A DNA stretch of 64,000 nt from positions 1-64,000 of the forward strand of contig NZ_JAUOEK010000024.1 in the NCBI RefSeq assembly GCF_030540835.1. Direction: 5' to 3'. This document shows, one piece after another, positions 1-9,332 of the stretch. The stretch comes from Flavivirga aquimarina (lineage in GTDB: Bacteria > Bacteroidota > Bacteroidia > Flavobacteriales > Flavobacteriaceae). Positions within the stretch are counted from its first letter, which is position 1. Every line of letters starts with the position of its first letter. Position numbers and translations under genes: made by a program. The notes beneath the pieces were generated by a model. That model worked only from the letters and a program-made list of their open reading frames with translations, ran no database searches and was not told the DNA's origin.

Positions 1-7
1 TTTTTCA

Positions 8-1559
8 CCTAAATTGGTGTTTCCACAAAAAGACACAAGATGAAAGTATTGAATTCTTCTCAGATAAACGCCTTTGGCGGTATTAATTTTGTTTTGGATG
101 AGTTTGACAAGATGCACCTTGGCGATTTTCTCCAGTCCAATCTTCCTGTTTTAAGCCCGACCACTTTTTACAACTGGAAAGATATATTTTATTCTTTCGC
201 CAGTATCTACTATTGTGGGGGCGATTGTATAGAGGATTCAAAGACAGTACTCTCCAGACAGTTTTCAGGTAATCCGATATTCAATCTCTGCAGCCCGATA
301 CCCTGCTTCGGAGGCTCAGGCAACTAGCCACTTTGCAGCAGAGTTGCAGTACTGCCAGAGGACGTACCGTACACCAATATAATTGCAATGACCTGCTGGC
401 AGACCTCAACATAGGATGGCTTAAAAGGAATGGTGCATTCAAGCAGGCAACAACCTTCATCGATTACGACAATACGATCATCTTCAACGAGAAGAGCGAT
501 AGCCGGATGACCTATAAACGTGCATATGGATACCAGCCAGGAATATGCTTTTTGAACGGGGACAGGGTACTTTATCTTGAAAACCGCAATGGAAATAGTG
601 ATGCAAAGTCATTTCAGGGGGATACCCTTGAGCGCCTGTTCAAAATCCTGGCCAAAAATGGTATATCCCGTCTTGATTTTTTTAGAGCAGATGCGGCCTC
701 CTATCAATATGAAGTTATCGAAACGTTAGAAGGCAAAGTCGATACCTTTTACATTGGAACCAGAAGGAGTTATGTGGAAAAGTACTATCCACAGGTCAAA
801 AACTGGCAAAAGGCAAAGGACAGGAAGGGAGAGGATATTCAGGTAGGGGATATCAGCTTCAAGCCTTTTTCCAATCGCTATAGAAAGGGAGAGCCCCAAA
901 AAACATATAGGCTACTGGTAAAGAAAAAGAAAAGGAACGATGGTCAAATAGACGTATTTACACAGGACGGCTTATGACTACCATTCTGTGATAACAAATG
1001 ATTTTGGGCTCTCCCCGCAAGAGGCGCTGGAACGTTACTACAACAGGGGTAATGCCGAAAAACAATTTGACATCCTTAAGAATGACTTTGGATGGAACCA
1101 CCTGCCGTTCTCAAGTCTGGAAAACAATACTGTTTTCCTCTACTTTACCGCTCTGTGCAGAAACCTCTACACAATTGTTCTGGGAAGGTTGAGCAATAGG
1201 TTCAAAAGCCTCGAGCCTACTTACCGTATCAAGAAATTCATCTTCCACTTCATCGCTGTTCCTGCCAAGTGGGTCAGGCACTCAGGGCAATGGTGCCTCC
1301 GCTTATACAGTGGCGTACCTTGAAAAACCTTATAGACCGACCCAAAAACAATTGATCGTATTGGTAGAAGATTGCCTGGCCTGCATAAGTGGGGTGTGAA
1401 CACATGCCCCAAAAATGGCCGCCTACTAACATCGGGCAATGCATGGCCTAAAATATAAAAGAAACGAATGGTTTTTCTTTATAAACTCAATATCCCGATT
1501 GAAAAATGTCCTATAATATAGGAAACTGGCAAAATATACATACACTTGCGGATTTTAGG
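8..1559 (+). mobile_element. IS1380-family insertion sequence, degenerate
   Basis: The element is bounded by CCTAAA at 8-13 and an inverted TTTTAGG at 1553-1559, giving about 1.55 kb, the usual size for IS1380 elements. It contains one transposase gene broken by three frameshifts. No target-site duplication is obvious (TTCA on the left, AGTT on the right), so the exact ends are inferred from the short inverted matches and the position of the gene. Confidence 0.65.
40..1399 (+). pseudogene. IS1380-type DDE transposase, three frameshifts
   Basis: The reading frame is split into 40-327, 333-977 and 988-1323, plus a C-terminal tail readable to the TGA at 1397-1399. Restoring one base near 297 (AGCCCGATA where a GAT codon is expected), removing one of the two G at 969-970, and correcting one base near 1318 rebuilds a single protein. 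It has the IS1380 DDE landmarks: the FIDYDNT aspartate, the FRADAASYQ aspartate, and the YYNRGNAEKQFD stretch with the catalytic glutamate. Since three independent lesions are needed, the copy is almost certainly inactive and not an example of programmed frameshifting. Confidence 0.85.
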
Positions 1560-2539
1560 AGTTATCGGGACGGGACTCCTCAGAATGACCACCCAATCGT
1601 TTTTTTACAACCAAAAAAGGTTTCTGTTTTACTGAAAATAATATAATTATGTATTTTTTAAAATAATACCCACCCGTTTTTATCTTTTTGTTGTATTTAC
1701 TTATAGATTGAGGTTGTCTGTACGTTTTTTATTTCAGCAGAAATGATACCCACGATTGAGTTTAGCTTTTTATTTCCTTGTGGTGTTGCTACATTATGCA
1801 GAAAAAAATGAAGTTTAGAAGCAAATAACATGTAGATAAGATTGTTTTAAACCATAAATAGTCAAGATGAATTTATAACCCAATTATAATGTAAATGAAT
1901 TATTTCCAATAAAATAAACCCACTTTTTAAAAAATTAGCAGTAGGTCTAATTTAATAAAACCTTGCAAAACTAAAACTAAACTAAATTTACTCAAAACAT
2001 GTATGAAATAAAAGCCCTTCGATTAAAAAAGAATTCCTCAACCTTAATGCTAGATATCTGTTGGCAGATAGGGTATCCATTGAAAATACCATTTTCGAGT
2101 GTTCGCTGAGCCTTTCGGTCGGAGTTTATACTGAGCCTTTCGGCTATGCTCAAGGTAAACTAAACCGAAGTACCCAAGGTAAACTAAGTCGAAGTGAAGT
2201 ATGGCTACTAAGTTTCTCGACTTCAATGACCACAGGAATCAAAATACTCTCAGAAACCTTGCTTTGGTTCTGCTAATAGTCAGGCTGAGCTTCCATTGAA
2301 ATAGATACCTGTCTATATGGTAACAGGGACAAGAATCTCATCTCGTCACCCTAATAGTCATGAAACTTAAGAAAGCACGAGGTTCTGTCACTTAGAGAGA
2401 TTTGTATAATCAACCAATTAGAGATGGATTAGTAAAACAATGATTCCGCTGGAATTGTCACTAGTGTAGTCACTGAGCGTAGCCGAAGTGAACCCATCTA
2501 TCAGAACACAAAAACTAAATTAAAAAATAAACAAACCTA
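1560..2539. other. intergenic region, AT-rich with REP-like repeats
   Basis: No convincing gene is visible. The left half is AT-rich sequence. The right half carries several copies of the GAGCCTTTCGG / CCGAAGT type short repeat common in flavobacterial intergenic DNA (see 2098-2205), and another half-copy near 2470-2490 (ACTGAGCGTAGCCGAAGTGA). A 71-codon open frame at 2061-2276 is made mostly of these repeats and is not credible as a gene. Confidence 0.6.
2098..2205. repeat. cluster of REP-like short repeats
   Basis: Two copies of TGAGCCTTTCGG are followed by inverted TATGCTCAAGGTAAACTAA-type segments and two AGTCGAAGT/ACCGAAGT segments. These can form a small hairpin with TGAGCCTTTCGGCTATGCTCA-like arms. 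The motif resembles dispersed palindromes of flavobacterial genomes. No coding function is apparent. Confidence 0.6.
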
Positions 2540-5500
2540 ATGTCCTATAAACCTAAGAAGTTAACCAATATGCTTTCCTTCTCGATAATTATCGGAATAA
2601 GAAAAGAATTCATAAAATGTATGATGCGGATTGTTATATGCTTGTTTTATACTACCCTATTTAGCTTAACGTTCGAGCATGCGGTATCTCAAAATAGCAA
2701 AACCATTTTTATAAAAGAATCTCATGAGATAGAACAACGAAGCGTTTCAGGCATAGTTAAAGATCAATCCGGAGTTCCTATATCCGGCGCAACCATCTTA
2801 ATAAAAGGTACAAATAATGGTGAAGTTACCAATTTGGATGGCCGGTATACCATTTTGATACCCGACACGTCTCATATATTGGTGTTTATGTCTTTAGGTT
2901 TTGAAACACAAGAAATAACAGTTGGTAATCATCTGCCTGCCGGTCAGGCAGGAACTACTATTGATGTTACTCTTAAAGAAGCTATAAACCAATTAGAGGA
3001 GGTAACCATAGAAGCAGGTTATTATAAAACCTCCCAAAGGTTAGCCACTGGAAGTATTAGTAAAGTTGAGGCAAAAACTATAGAAAAGCAACCTGCTAAT
3101 AATGCTATGGTCGCTATTCAAGGGCATATTCCCGGTGTAAACATAACCCAGAATACTGGAGTTTCCGGTGGAAGTTATCGTATTAGAATTCGTGGGCAAA
3201 ACTTTATAGATTCAGGAGGACCTTTAGGTGAGATCAACGATCCCTTATATGTTTTAGATGGGGTACCTTACAATTCCGGGTCTTTAGAATTGAACTCCTT
3301 AGCGAGCCAAATTATTCCTGATGGAAATGTAAATCCATTAAATGTTTTAAACCCGGCAGACATTAAAAGTATTGAAGTACTTAAGGATGCCGATGCTACG
3401 GCTATTTATGGATCTCGAGGTGCTAATGGCGTGGTACTGATTACTACAAAGAAAGGCAGGAAAGGAAAAATACAGGTGAAACTTAATGTTAGTAGTAGTA
3501 TAAGTGAAGTAACCGGTTTTGTAGATCTATTAAATACCCAGCAATATTTAGGCATGCGCATTGAAGCTTTGAAAAACGAAGGTTTTATGCCAGAAACATT
3601 ACCGGTTGAGTATCATAGTGCTTTTCCGGACTTATATGTATGGAACCAAGATCGTTATACAGATTGGCAAGAGGAGCTTATTGGAGGTGCTGCTTTTAGA
3701 CAGAATGCCCAATTGTCTTTTTCGGGAGGCAGTGCCCGAACACAGTTTTTGCTAAGTGGTGGTTATTCAACAGAGACTACTGTATTTCCAGGAGATTCAA
3801 AATATAATAAAGTTTCAGTATATGCTAATATAAACCACCAATCTAAAGACAATCGTTTCAAACTGAGTTTTTCGGGGAGTTATGGTTCAGATACCAATAA
3901 TTTACCTACTCAAGATTTAACAAAACAGGCAGGAATTTTGCCGCCAAACGCTCCAAGGCTTTATAATGACGCCGGTAATTTAAACTGGGAAAATTCCACT
4001 TGGGAAAATCCTCTGTCTATATTAGAACAAGAGTACCATGCAAGAACACATAGCCTTATTGCTAATACAGTGTTATCTTATCGCCTCATCCCATCGTTGG
4101 AGTTTAAAACCAGTCTGGGGTATACCGATTACCACTTAAACTCTTATGCGACATATCCTCATACCAGTTTTGACCCCAATAGCACTTCTGGGCAAGATAG
4201 CAGTTCGTCAAGAATTAGTACGAATAATGGTTCTCGCTTGTCTTGGGTAGCAGAGCCTCAAATTAATTGGCAACAGCATTGGGGAGATGCTAGTTTGAAA
4301 CTACTGGTAGGTGCCACTTTTCAGCAAGAAAAAGATTGGCAATTGAGTGAGTCCGCATCAAATTTCCCCAGTAATGCACAACTACTTGACTTAACAGCAG
4401 CCGAAAATAGAATGCCTGGTCTAGATACAGAATCTGAATATAAATATCAGGCCTTTTTTGGGAGGATTAATTTTAACTGGAAAGATAAGTATGTTTTAAA
4501 TATAACCGGCCGTCGAGATGGTTCCTCTCGATTTGGACCCGGTAAACAATTTGGTTATTTTGGTGCCATTGGAGCTGCATGGTTATTTTCGGAAGAAACC
4601 CTCTTTGAAGATAATACTGTTCTGAGTTTTGGGAAATTACGTGCCAGTTATGGTATTACAGGAAGTGATAAACCACCTAACTATGCTTTTTTAGATACTT
4701 ATGAGGTTTTTGGAAACTACAATGGTTCGGGTTTAAAGCCAACGCGCCTTTTTAATCCTAACCGTGCTTGGGAAGCAAATAAAAAGTTGGAAGCAGCTTT
4801 AGAACTAGGTTTTTTTAAGAACCGTATTTTTCTGTCTGGAGCATGGTATCGTAACCGGTCTTCCAATCAATTACTTCCTATTCCTTTACCCAATACTACT
4901 GGGTTTTCCAGTATAAATGCGAACTTAGATGCTATTATAGAAAATACAGGTATAGAGATCGATTTGCGTACCATAAATATTCAAAGTGGCTCCTTTACAT
5001 GGCGAACAGCCTTTAATATTTCGGCAAATAGAAACAAATTAGTAGCATTTCCACAATTGGAAAACTCTACCTATGCTAATCAACTTCTGATAGGAGAGCC
5101 TTTAGGAATTACAAAACTATATCATGTTTTACAGGTTAACCCTGAAACAGGTATATGGGAGTTCGAAGATTATAATAAGGATGGGGTTATAAATACAGAT
5201 GACCGTCAATGGCTTGAAGACTTTACACCTAAGTATTTTGGAGGCTTAGGGAATACCATCACTTACAAGAATCTGCAATTAAATGTGTTTTTCCAATTTG
5301 CAAAACAAAAAGGACGAAGTTATTTTCAGTCCGGGTTTTTTAACCTGGGAGAGATTGTGCAAAATACGCCTGTATCAGTCTTGGATCGTTGGCAACAAGT
5401 AGGTGATGAGAATCCGATTCAACGTTATTTTCTATCTACAAACCATGAAGCAGCGATGGCATCAGTGAAGTATCAGAATAGTAATGCATCAGTCACTGAT

Positions 5501-5704
5501 GCTTCCTTTATAAGATTACGAAACATATCTTTAAATTATACGATTCCCAAAATTGTAACAAAGAATACCGATATAAATATCTACTTCCAAGGTCAGAATC
5601 TGTTTATTATAACTGGGTACGATGGTTTAGACCCTGAAGTACAAAATTCATCTATTTTACCACCACTACGACAATTTACTTTAGGATTAAATGTGTCATT
5701 TTAA
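2540..5704 (+). CDS. SusC/RagA-type TonB-dependent outer-membrane receptor, no SusD partner
   Basis: A 1054-residue receptor, the usual length for SusC-like transporters. After an N-terminal extension comes a signal peptide (MMRIVICLFYTTLFSLTF, cut near VSQ), a carboxypeptidase-regulatory-like beta-sandwich at about residues 66-150 (GIVKDQSGVPISGATI), a TonB plug with PLYVLDGVPYN and a DATAIYGSRGANGVVLITTKKG-like segment near 240-315, then a long 22-strand-type barrel. Such proteins import oligosaccharides or peptides across the outer membrane with a SusD lipoprotein, but no SusD gene follows. The ATG at 2621 would give a more normal signal peptide than 2540. Residues 132-138 (LPAGQAG) are encoded by a palindromic repeat inserted in frame. 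Confidence 0.92.
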   Translation: MSYKPKKLTNMLSFSIIIGIRKEFIKCMMRIVICLFYTTLFSLTFEHAVSQNSKTIFIKESHEIEQRSVSGIVKDQSGVPISGATILIKGTNNGEVTNLDGRYTILIPDTSHILVFMSLGFETQEITVGNHLPAGQAGTTIDVTLKEAINQLEEVTIEAGYYKTSQRLATGSISKVEAKTIEKQPANNAMVAIQGHIPGVNITQNTGVSGGSYRIRIRGQNFIDSGGPLGEINDPLYVLDGVPYNSGSLELNSLASQIIPDGNVNPLNVLNPADIKSIEVLKDADATAIYGSRGANGVVLITTKKGRKGKIQVKLNVSSSISEVTGFVDLLNTQQYLGMRIEALKNEGFMPETLPVEYHSAFPDLYVWNQDRYTDWQEELIGGAAFRQNAQLSFSGGSARTQFLLSGGYSTETTVFPGDSKYNKVSVYANINHQSKDNRFKLSFSGSYGSDTNNLPTQDLTKQAGILPPNAPRLYNDAGNLNWENSTWENPLSILEQEYHARTHSLIANTVLSYRLIPSLEFKTSLGYTDYHLNSYATYPHTSFDPNSTSGQDSSSSRISTNNGSRLSWVAEPQINWQQHWGDASLKLLVGATFQQEKDWQLSESASNFPSNAQLLDLTAAENRMPGLDTESEYKYQAFFGRINFNWKDKYVLNITGRRDGSSRFGPGKQFGYFGAIGAAWLFSEETLFEDNTVLSFGKLRASYGITGSDKPPNYAFLDTYEVFGNYNGSGLKPTRLFNPNRAWEANKKLEAALELGFFKNRIFLSGAWYRNRSSNQLLPIPLPNTTGFSSINANLDAIIENTGIEIDLRTINIQSGSFTWRTAFNISANRNKLVAFPQLENSTYANQLLIGEPLGITKLYHVLQVNPETGIWEFEDYNKDGVINTDDRQWLEDFTPKYFGGLGNTITYKNLQLNVFFQFAKQKGRSYFQSGFFNLGEIVQNTPVSVLDRWQQVGDENPIQRYFLSTNHEAAMASVKYQNSNASVTDASFIRLRNISLNYTIPKIVTKNTDINIYFQGQNLFIITGYDGLDPEVQNSSILPPLRQFTLGLNVSF

Positions 5705-5717
5705 AGAAAGCTAATAT

Positions 5718-5754
5718 AAAAAGGGTATCTGAAAAGTGAAACACCCTCTTTTTA
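5718..5754 (+). terminator. candidate intrinsic terminator of the SusC-like gene
   Basis: AAAAGGGT and ACCCTCTTTTT flank a 16-base interior 14 bp after the stop codon, giving a short stem followed by a T-run on the + strand. Confidence 0.5.
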
Positions 5755-5766
5755 CTTTAAAATTTA

Positions 5767-5945
5767 ACGTGAAACTTGAATAAGAAAATTTGTGTCAGTT
5801 TGAGTGATTTTTGCAAAAAATCGTATCGAAAACCTGTTTGCCGACAGGCTGACAAGTAAATTTTCGACTAAAAAAGCTTCTCGATACAAAATTCTTTCAG
5901 AATTTCACTCGAAGTGACTTCCGAACTCTTAAACAAGTTTCACGT
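5767..5945. repeat. nested inverted-repeat element, about 180 bp
   Basis: The outer arms are the perfect 12-bp pair ACGTGAAACTTG (5767-5778) and CAAGTTTCACGT (5934-5945). Inside lies a second pair of roughly 40-bp arms (5794-5832 with 5878-5918), imperfect but clearly complementary around GAGTGA and GTATCGA, and at the centre a CCTGT/ACAGG hairpin (5833-5848). The whole could fold into one long cruciform or RNA hairpin. It looks like a non-autonomous palindromic element. Confidence 0.75.
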
Positions 5946-5996
5946 TATATTTAAGGAACTAGAGACCAAAAATAGACTCTTATTCCTTTTTTAAGA

Positions 5997-6296
5997 TTAT
6001 TCGAAACCTTTGTATAAAATAACATTACATGGTGATATACTGTTCTGTTTTTGATATACTTGATGGACACTGAAACCTACCGTATAAGTGCATATTGGAT
6101 TATATGAGGAAGTACAGTCACAATTAATAGGAGATACCAGTGTGCAGCTAATCTCATTAGGGTTTTGGTACCACCCTTGAGTAACTACTATATCATCTGC
6201 CATACTGTTTTCGGCAGAAGTAAAAGCAAGCGAAGCAGTGATAGCCAATATCAATGCTAAAGCTGGAAAAGCGATTTTGAAAATTTTTGTTTTCAT
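5997..6296 (-). CDS. DUF6520-like small secreted protein
   Basis: A 99-residue protein with a strong signal peptide (MKTKIFKIAFPALALILAIT followed by ASLAFTSAE). The N-terminus and size match the DUF6520 family, short secreted Bacteroidota proteins of unknown function that often occur in multicopy families. The mature part has six cysteines (ISC, NCDC, PIC and SPC among them), so disulfides are likely outside the cytoplasm. It stands alone, convergent with the SusC-like gene. A pair of GGAT boxes lies about 360 bp upstream at 6654-6678, leaving room for a long leader. Family assignment rests on overall resemblance; no function can be given. Confidence 0.75.
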   Translation of the reverse strand: MKTKIFKIAFPALALILAITASLAFTSAENSMADDIVVTQGWYQNPNEISCTLVSPINCDCTSSYNPICTYTVGFSVHQVYQKQNSISPCNVILYKGFE

Positions 6297-6613
6297 AATA
6301 ACATATTTAAAAATTAATGACCTACTCTCTTTTACAGGTTTTCGGTCTTACCCTGACTATAGTATTTTAAAGCCTTGATCTTTGATTCTTGTGGTAGGTA
6401 AGTCGTATAAAAAATGCTTGATCTAAATCCATTTATTTACAATGGTATCGTAATCTTTGGCTTTATACCTTAAAAATGAGAATTAGATATCGTTAATAGT
6501 TAATAATTCGCTTATCGCTATATAAACTAGCATAGGTGGAATATAAAAACACAAATAAAGTATTGTTATAGTGATGAATTTTTGTAATTGTCTGTATGTT
6601 AGTAATATACGAT

Positions 6614-6678
6614 CAAATATAGAATTTATAGTGTATAAAAAATTACTCAAAAAGGATAATAACTTGCCTGAGAGGGAT
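6614..6678 (-). promoter_or_regulatory. tandem GGAT-box site with offset -7 element
   Basis: GGAT occurs at 6654-6657 and 6675-6678, exactly 21 bp apart, within the same degenerate unit seen at six other sites. On the minus strand a TATATTTG -7 element (CAAATATA, 6614-6621) lies 36 bp from the inner box, one helical turn further than the 26 bp seen at five sister sites. It would point toward the DUF6520-like gene. Confidence 0.45.
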
Positions 6679-6910
6679 TAGTTAATACGGCTTGATTTTG
6701 AAATGTTATTAATATGAGCTCTAAATTAACGTGATTTCTATGATATTTCCATTTGATTTTTATAAAAAGTTTTGTTTTTGATTAAAGTACAAATAAAGAG
6801 ATGGACATACCATACCCTAAACATACTACAAAAAAATGACACTAATTTTACGAGTTTATTTGGTGGTCTGCAGATTTCAAATCAATATAGATTAAACCTC
6901 TTTGAACAAG

Positions 6911-6973
6911 AAAAAGCCAGAGCGCATTCGTTTTTTGAAAAGTAATTAAAAATTGAATATAAATTGCTCTGGC
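6911..6973 (-). terminator. 3' hairpin/terminator of the gene at 7031-7645
   Basis: GCCAGAGC (6916-6923) pairs perfectly with GCTCTGGC (6966-6973) across a loop of about 42 bases; on the minus strand the stem is followed by five T. The downstream paralogue has the same hairpin with a compensating base-pair change (8611-8674), which supports a real RNA structure. Confidence 0.65.
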
Positions 6974-7030
6974 CTTTTGGGGGCTTTTTAGAGTAAATCC
7001 TTAACGTCGGATACTAATATTACTATAGGG

Positions 7031-7645
7031 TTATAAAGTAACATGTGGTAGATTGCCTAACTTAAATAAGGATTCGCCCGATTTTATTTGTTTAACAAGC
7101 TCAGCTCTATCAATACCAAAAGCATTGGACAAATAATGCAGCTGCTTATGTTGCTTAAAACCATTAAACGTTGTAAGAAAACAATGCCAATGCTCACCAT
7201 AATCTATAATTTTAGCAACTGCTTTAAAATTTTTTTTTGAAACTCCAGAGATATATTGACTTAATGTAAACCCGAAATCATGATAGGCTTTAAAGATAAA
7301 AGAAGTTAAAATTTCTAGGGGAAGAAAGCACCAATTAAGTAACTTTATCTGATCCTCTTTCTTGTCGGTTTTTAAAAGTAACATTAAATTTTCTGGAACT
7401 TTTATTTTTTGAAATTCCTTTTTTAGTTTTAACCAATGAGTACGCGCATTTTTAAATATGTCACTATCCGTATCTGTAAGAACCTTTTCACCGACCTTTT
7501 CTTTAGAACCCCTATTTAAAATCATTTGCTTTACAATAATGCGATTGCCGTATTGTTTAATGGGATTCTCCATTTCAAATTCCCTATCTTCAAATATGAA
7601 ATGTGATTTGTGAGTCTTTTTATGTGTCAATATGCTTTGTATCAT
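7031..7645 (-). CDS. uncharacterised protein, paralogue of 8734-9303
   Basis: A 204-residue protein that I do not recognise. It has no signal peptide or membrane helix and is rich in Lys, Phe and His. About 75-80% of positions appear identical to the protein at 8734-9303, notably FQKIKVPENLMLLLKT, a FGFTLSQYISGVSKK segment, GEHWHCFLTTFNG and AFGIDRAELVKQIKS. Alignment with the paralogue suggests translation may start at the internal Met25 (MENPIKQYG, 7573). A canonical promoter (-7 TAAATTTG) with tandem GGAT boxes lies just upstream and a covarying hairpin just downstream, so gene, promoter and terminator were duplicated as a unit. Confidence 0.75.
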   Translation of the reverse strand: MIQSILTHKKTHKSHFIFEDREFEMENPIKQYGNRIIVKQMILNRGSKEKVGEKVLTDTDSDIFKNARTHWLKLKKEFQKIKVPENLMLLLKTDKKEDQIKLLNWCFLPLEILTSFIFKAYHDFGFTLSQYISGVSKKNFKAVAKIIDYGEHWHCFLTTFNGFKQHKQLHYLSNAFGIDRAELVKQIKSGESLFKLGNLPHVTL

Positions 7646-7686
7646 TGCTTTAGGTTACAGGTAGCTTTACAAGTTAGCTTAACAAA

Positions 7687-7741
7687 CAAATTTAGGAAGC
7701 AATACTTATTCCAAAAGGATAAAAACTTATCTGAGAGGGAT
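7687..7741 (-). promoter_or_regulatory. GGAT-box promoter for 7031-7645
   Basis: Read on the minus strand: ATCC boxes at 7741-7738 and 7720-7717 (21 bp apart), a TTG 17 bp upstream of the -7 element, and TAAATTTG at 7694-7687, a textbook Bacteroidota -7 sequence. The inner box lies exactly 26 bp from the -7 element. The start codon follows about 40 bp downstream. Confidence 0.65.
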
Positions 7742-7979
7742 TAATTTGTAATACCTAATTTTAAGAAGACAGTAATACGAAAGTATGATTGTGCTGTATT
7801 TAAACGAAACTACACCAATGAATTTAGCACAAGTAAATTTTAAAAAAATGTTTCAATATGTTAAGATCTAATGAAATATTGAGTTTGTATTTTTTTATTA
7901 AGGCTATATTATTTCTTTTGACAAGAAGTACGATTGAGATATCACATAATCTAGGTCTTTGAACATATTATTAATCTAA

Positions 7980-8538
7980 GTTTGATTAATAATATTTATT
8001 TGAAAATCAAGATACTAGATTGTGTGTCAGGTTGGGCCCTGAGACCAAAAAAAATATCAAGCGGATGAAATGACGTTATTGAGTATGGTCTGTTAGTAGT
8101 TTTACTGTCATTCCAGTGTGGTCGCTGAGCGTTTTGTGCTGAGCGTAGTCGAAGTAAGCCGAAGAGAAGGAAGGAATCTTATAGTTTTTGATATGTATCA
8201 TATTTATTGATACAATATTAATATTTGTATTTCCCAATCATGAAATTCCAGTCTTCATTTTGACTCAGCAGCAACCAGAGGATTGGGGCTCATTTCAAGG
8301 TATTTATTATTACGTTTTCTTGTCCATAATTATAATTTAACCCTTCCGTCTTTGATTTCTTTTATTGAAATCAAAGCCACCTTCCCTCACAAGGGAAGGT
8401 GTTTTTGTTTCTAACTTAATTTTGAAATTGTAATCTACTTTTTCAACTCTCCTGCTTTACTTTGACTGTGCTCCTTTAGGTGACAAGTAAGAATATTACT
8501 GAGTTTATCACTAAAATTAGTTTGTCTTAAATCGAAAC
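7980..8538. repeat. MITE-like element, copy 1 (expanded)
   Basis: The ends (GTTTGATTAATAA at 7980, TCTTAAATCGAAAC ending 8538) are imperfect inverted repeats. The first ~95 bp match 13251-13345 (shared TGTCAGGTTG and AAGCGGAT..AATGACGT), and the last ~60 bp match 13421-13480 (GAGTTTATC and TTGTCTTAAA). The interior is about 330 bp longer than in copy 2 and contains REP-like and hairpin sequences. Confidence 0.55.
8350..8406 (+). terminator. two consecutive perfect hairpins, the second with a T-run
   Basis: CTTTGATTTC/GAAATCAAAG (8350-8376) and CACCTTCCCT/AGGGAAGGTG (8378-8401) are both perfect 10-bp stems; the second has a 4-base loop and is followed by TTTTT. It has the form of an intrinsic terminator, but no gene ends nearby on the + strand, so it may be part of a dispersed element. 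Confidence 0.5.
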
Positions 8539-8610
8539 TCAAGTTATTATTATTGGTCAAACAGAAATAAATTTTCTTATTCAAGATTCGTTTTGCTAGT
8601 ATATAAAAGA

Positions 8611-8674
8611 AAAAAGCCAGAACGCACTCATTTTTTGAGAAGTAGTAAAAAAATGAAATAGATATTGTTCTGGC
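8611..8674 (-). terminator. 3' hairpin/terminator of the gene at 8734-9303
   Basis: GCCAGAAC (8616-8623) pairs with GTTCTGGC (8667-8674), followed by a T-run on the minus strand. Compared with 6916-6973 one G-C pair has become A-T on both sides, so the pairing is conserved. Confidence 0.65.
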
Positions 8675-8733
8675 TCTTTTGGGGGACGTTTAGAGTAAAC
8701 TCTTAGTTTTTAATTATAAATTATCATATCAAT

Positions 8734-9303
8734 TTATATAATAACCTGAGGTAGGTTATCTAATTTAAACAAGAATTTATTCGATTTTATTTGTTTAACA
8801 AGTTCAGCTCTATCAATACCAAAAGCACTGGACAAATAATAAAGTTGCTTTTGTCCTTTTAAACCATTAAATGTTGTAAGAAAGCAATGCCAATGCTCAC
8901 CACAATCCATAATTTTACCAACAGCTTTAAACTTTTTTTTTGAAACTCCAGAGATATATTGACTTAGTGTAAATCCGAAATCGTGATAAGCTGTAAACAT
9001 AAATGAGGTTAAAATTTCCATGGGAAGAAAGCACCCGTCAAGTAACTTTATCTGATCCTCTTTCTTGTTGGTTTTTAAAAGTAACATTAAATTTTCTGGA
9101 ACTTTTATTTTTTGAAACTCTCTTTTTAGTTTTAACCAATGGGTATACGCGTTTTTAAATATGTCATTACTCATATCTGTAAAGGCTTTTTTACCAGCCA
9201 TTTCTTCTTTAGGAACCCCATTCAACATCATTTGCTTTACAATAATGTGGTTACCATATTGTTTAATAGGGTTTTTCATTTCAAATTCCCTGTATTCAAA
9301 CAT
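8734..9303 (-). CDS. uncharacterised protein, paralogue of 7031-7645
   Basis: A 189-residue soluble-looking protein of unknown function and the second member of a local duplicate pair. It lacks the first 17 residues of the paralogue and starts at MFEYREFEMKNP, with MKNPIKQYG (9279) as an alternative start. Conserved blocks are FQKIKVPENLMLLLKT, CFLPMEILTSF, FTLSQYISGVSKKKFKAV and CGEHWHCFLTTFNG. The pattern of strongly conserved aromatic residues and one Cys/His-rich block (CGEHWHC) suggests a folded domain under selection, not decay. The promoter with GGAT boxes lies 30-85 bp upstream and the hairpin terminator 60 bp downstream. I infer a recent tandem duplication with regulatory parts. Confidence 0.75.
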   Translation of the reverse strand: MFEYREFEMKNPIKQYGNHIIVKQMMLNGVPKEEMAGKKAFTDMSNDIFKNAYTHWLKLKREFQKIKVPENLMLLLKTNKKEDQIKLLDGCFLPMEILTSFMFTAYHDFGFTLSQYISGVSKKKFKAVGKIMDCGEHWHCFLTTFNGLKGQKQLYYLSSAFGIDRAELVKQIKSNKFLFKLDNLPQVII

Positions 9304-9332
9304 AATTTGTTCTTAATTTAGAATTAGATGTA

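Larger units (their letters stand above)
6297..7030. other. intergenic region with a GGAT-box site and a hairpin
   Basis: No open frame of gene quality was found. The stretch holds the leader of the DUF6520-like gene (minus strand), one tandem GGAT-box site (6654-6678) and the 3' hairpin of the next minus-strand gene (6911-6973). Confidence 0.6.
7742..8733. other. intergenic region, repeats only
   Basis: About 1 kb without a credible gene. It holds a MITE-like element (7980-8538) with REP-like repeats inside it, two perfect hairpins (8350-8406), and the 3' hairpin of the next minus-strand gene (8611-8674). Confidence 0.6.

Noticed and set aside
40-1399. Programmed frameshifting in the transposase
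   Set aside because: Three separate lesions are required, in both directions, and none sits on a typical slippery heptamer, so decay is the better explanation.
2061-2276. 71-codon open frame read as a possible gene
   Set aside because: Most of it is encoded by REP-like repeats (GAGCCTTTCGG, CAAGGTAAACTAA), with no signal, domain or promoter.
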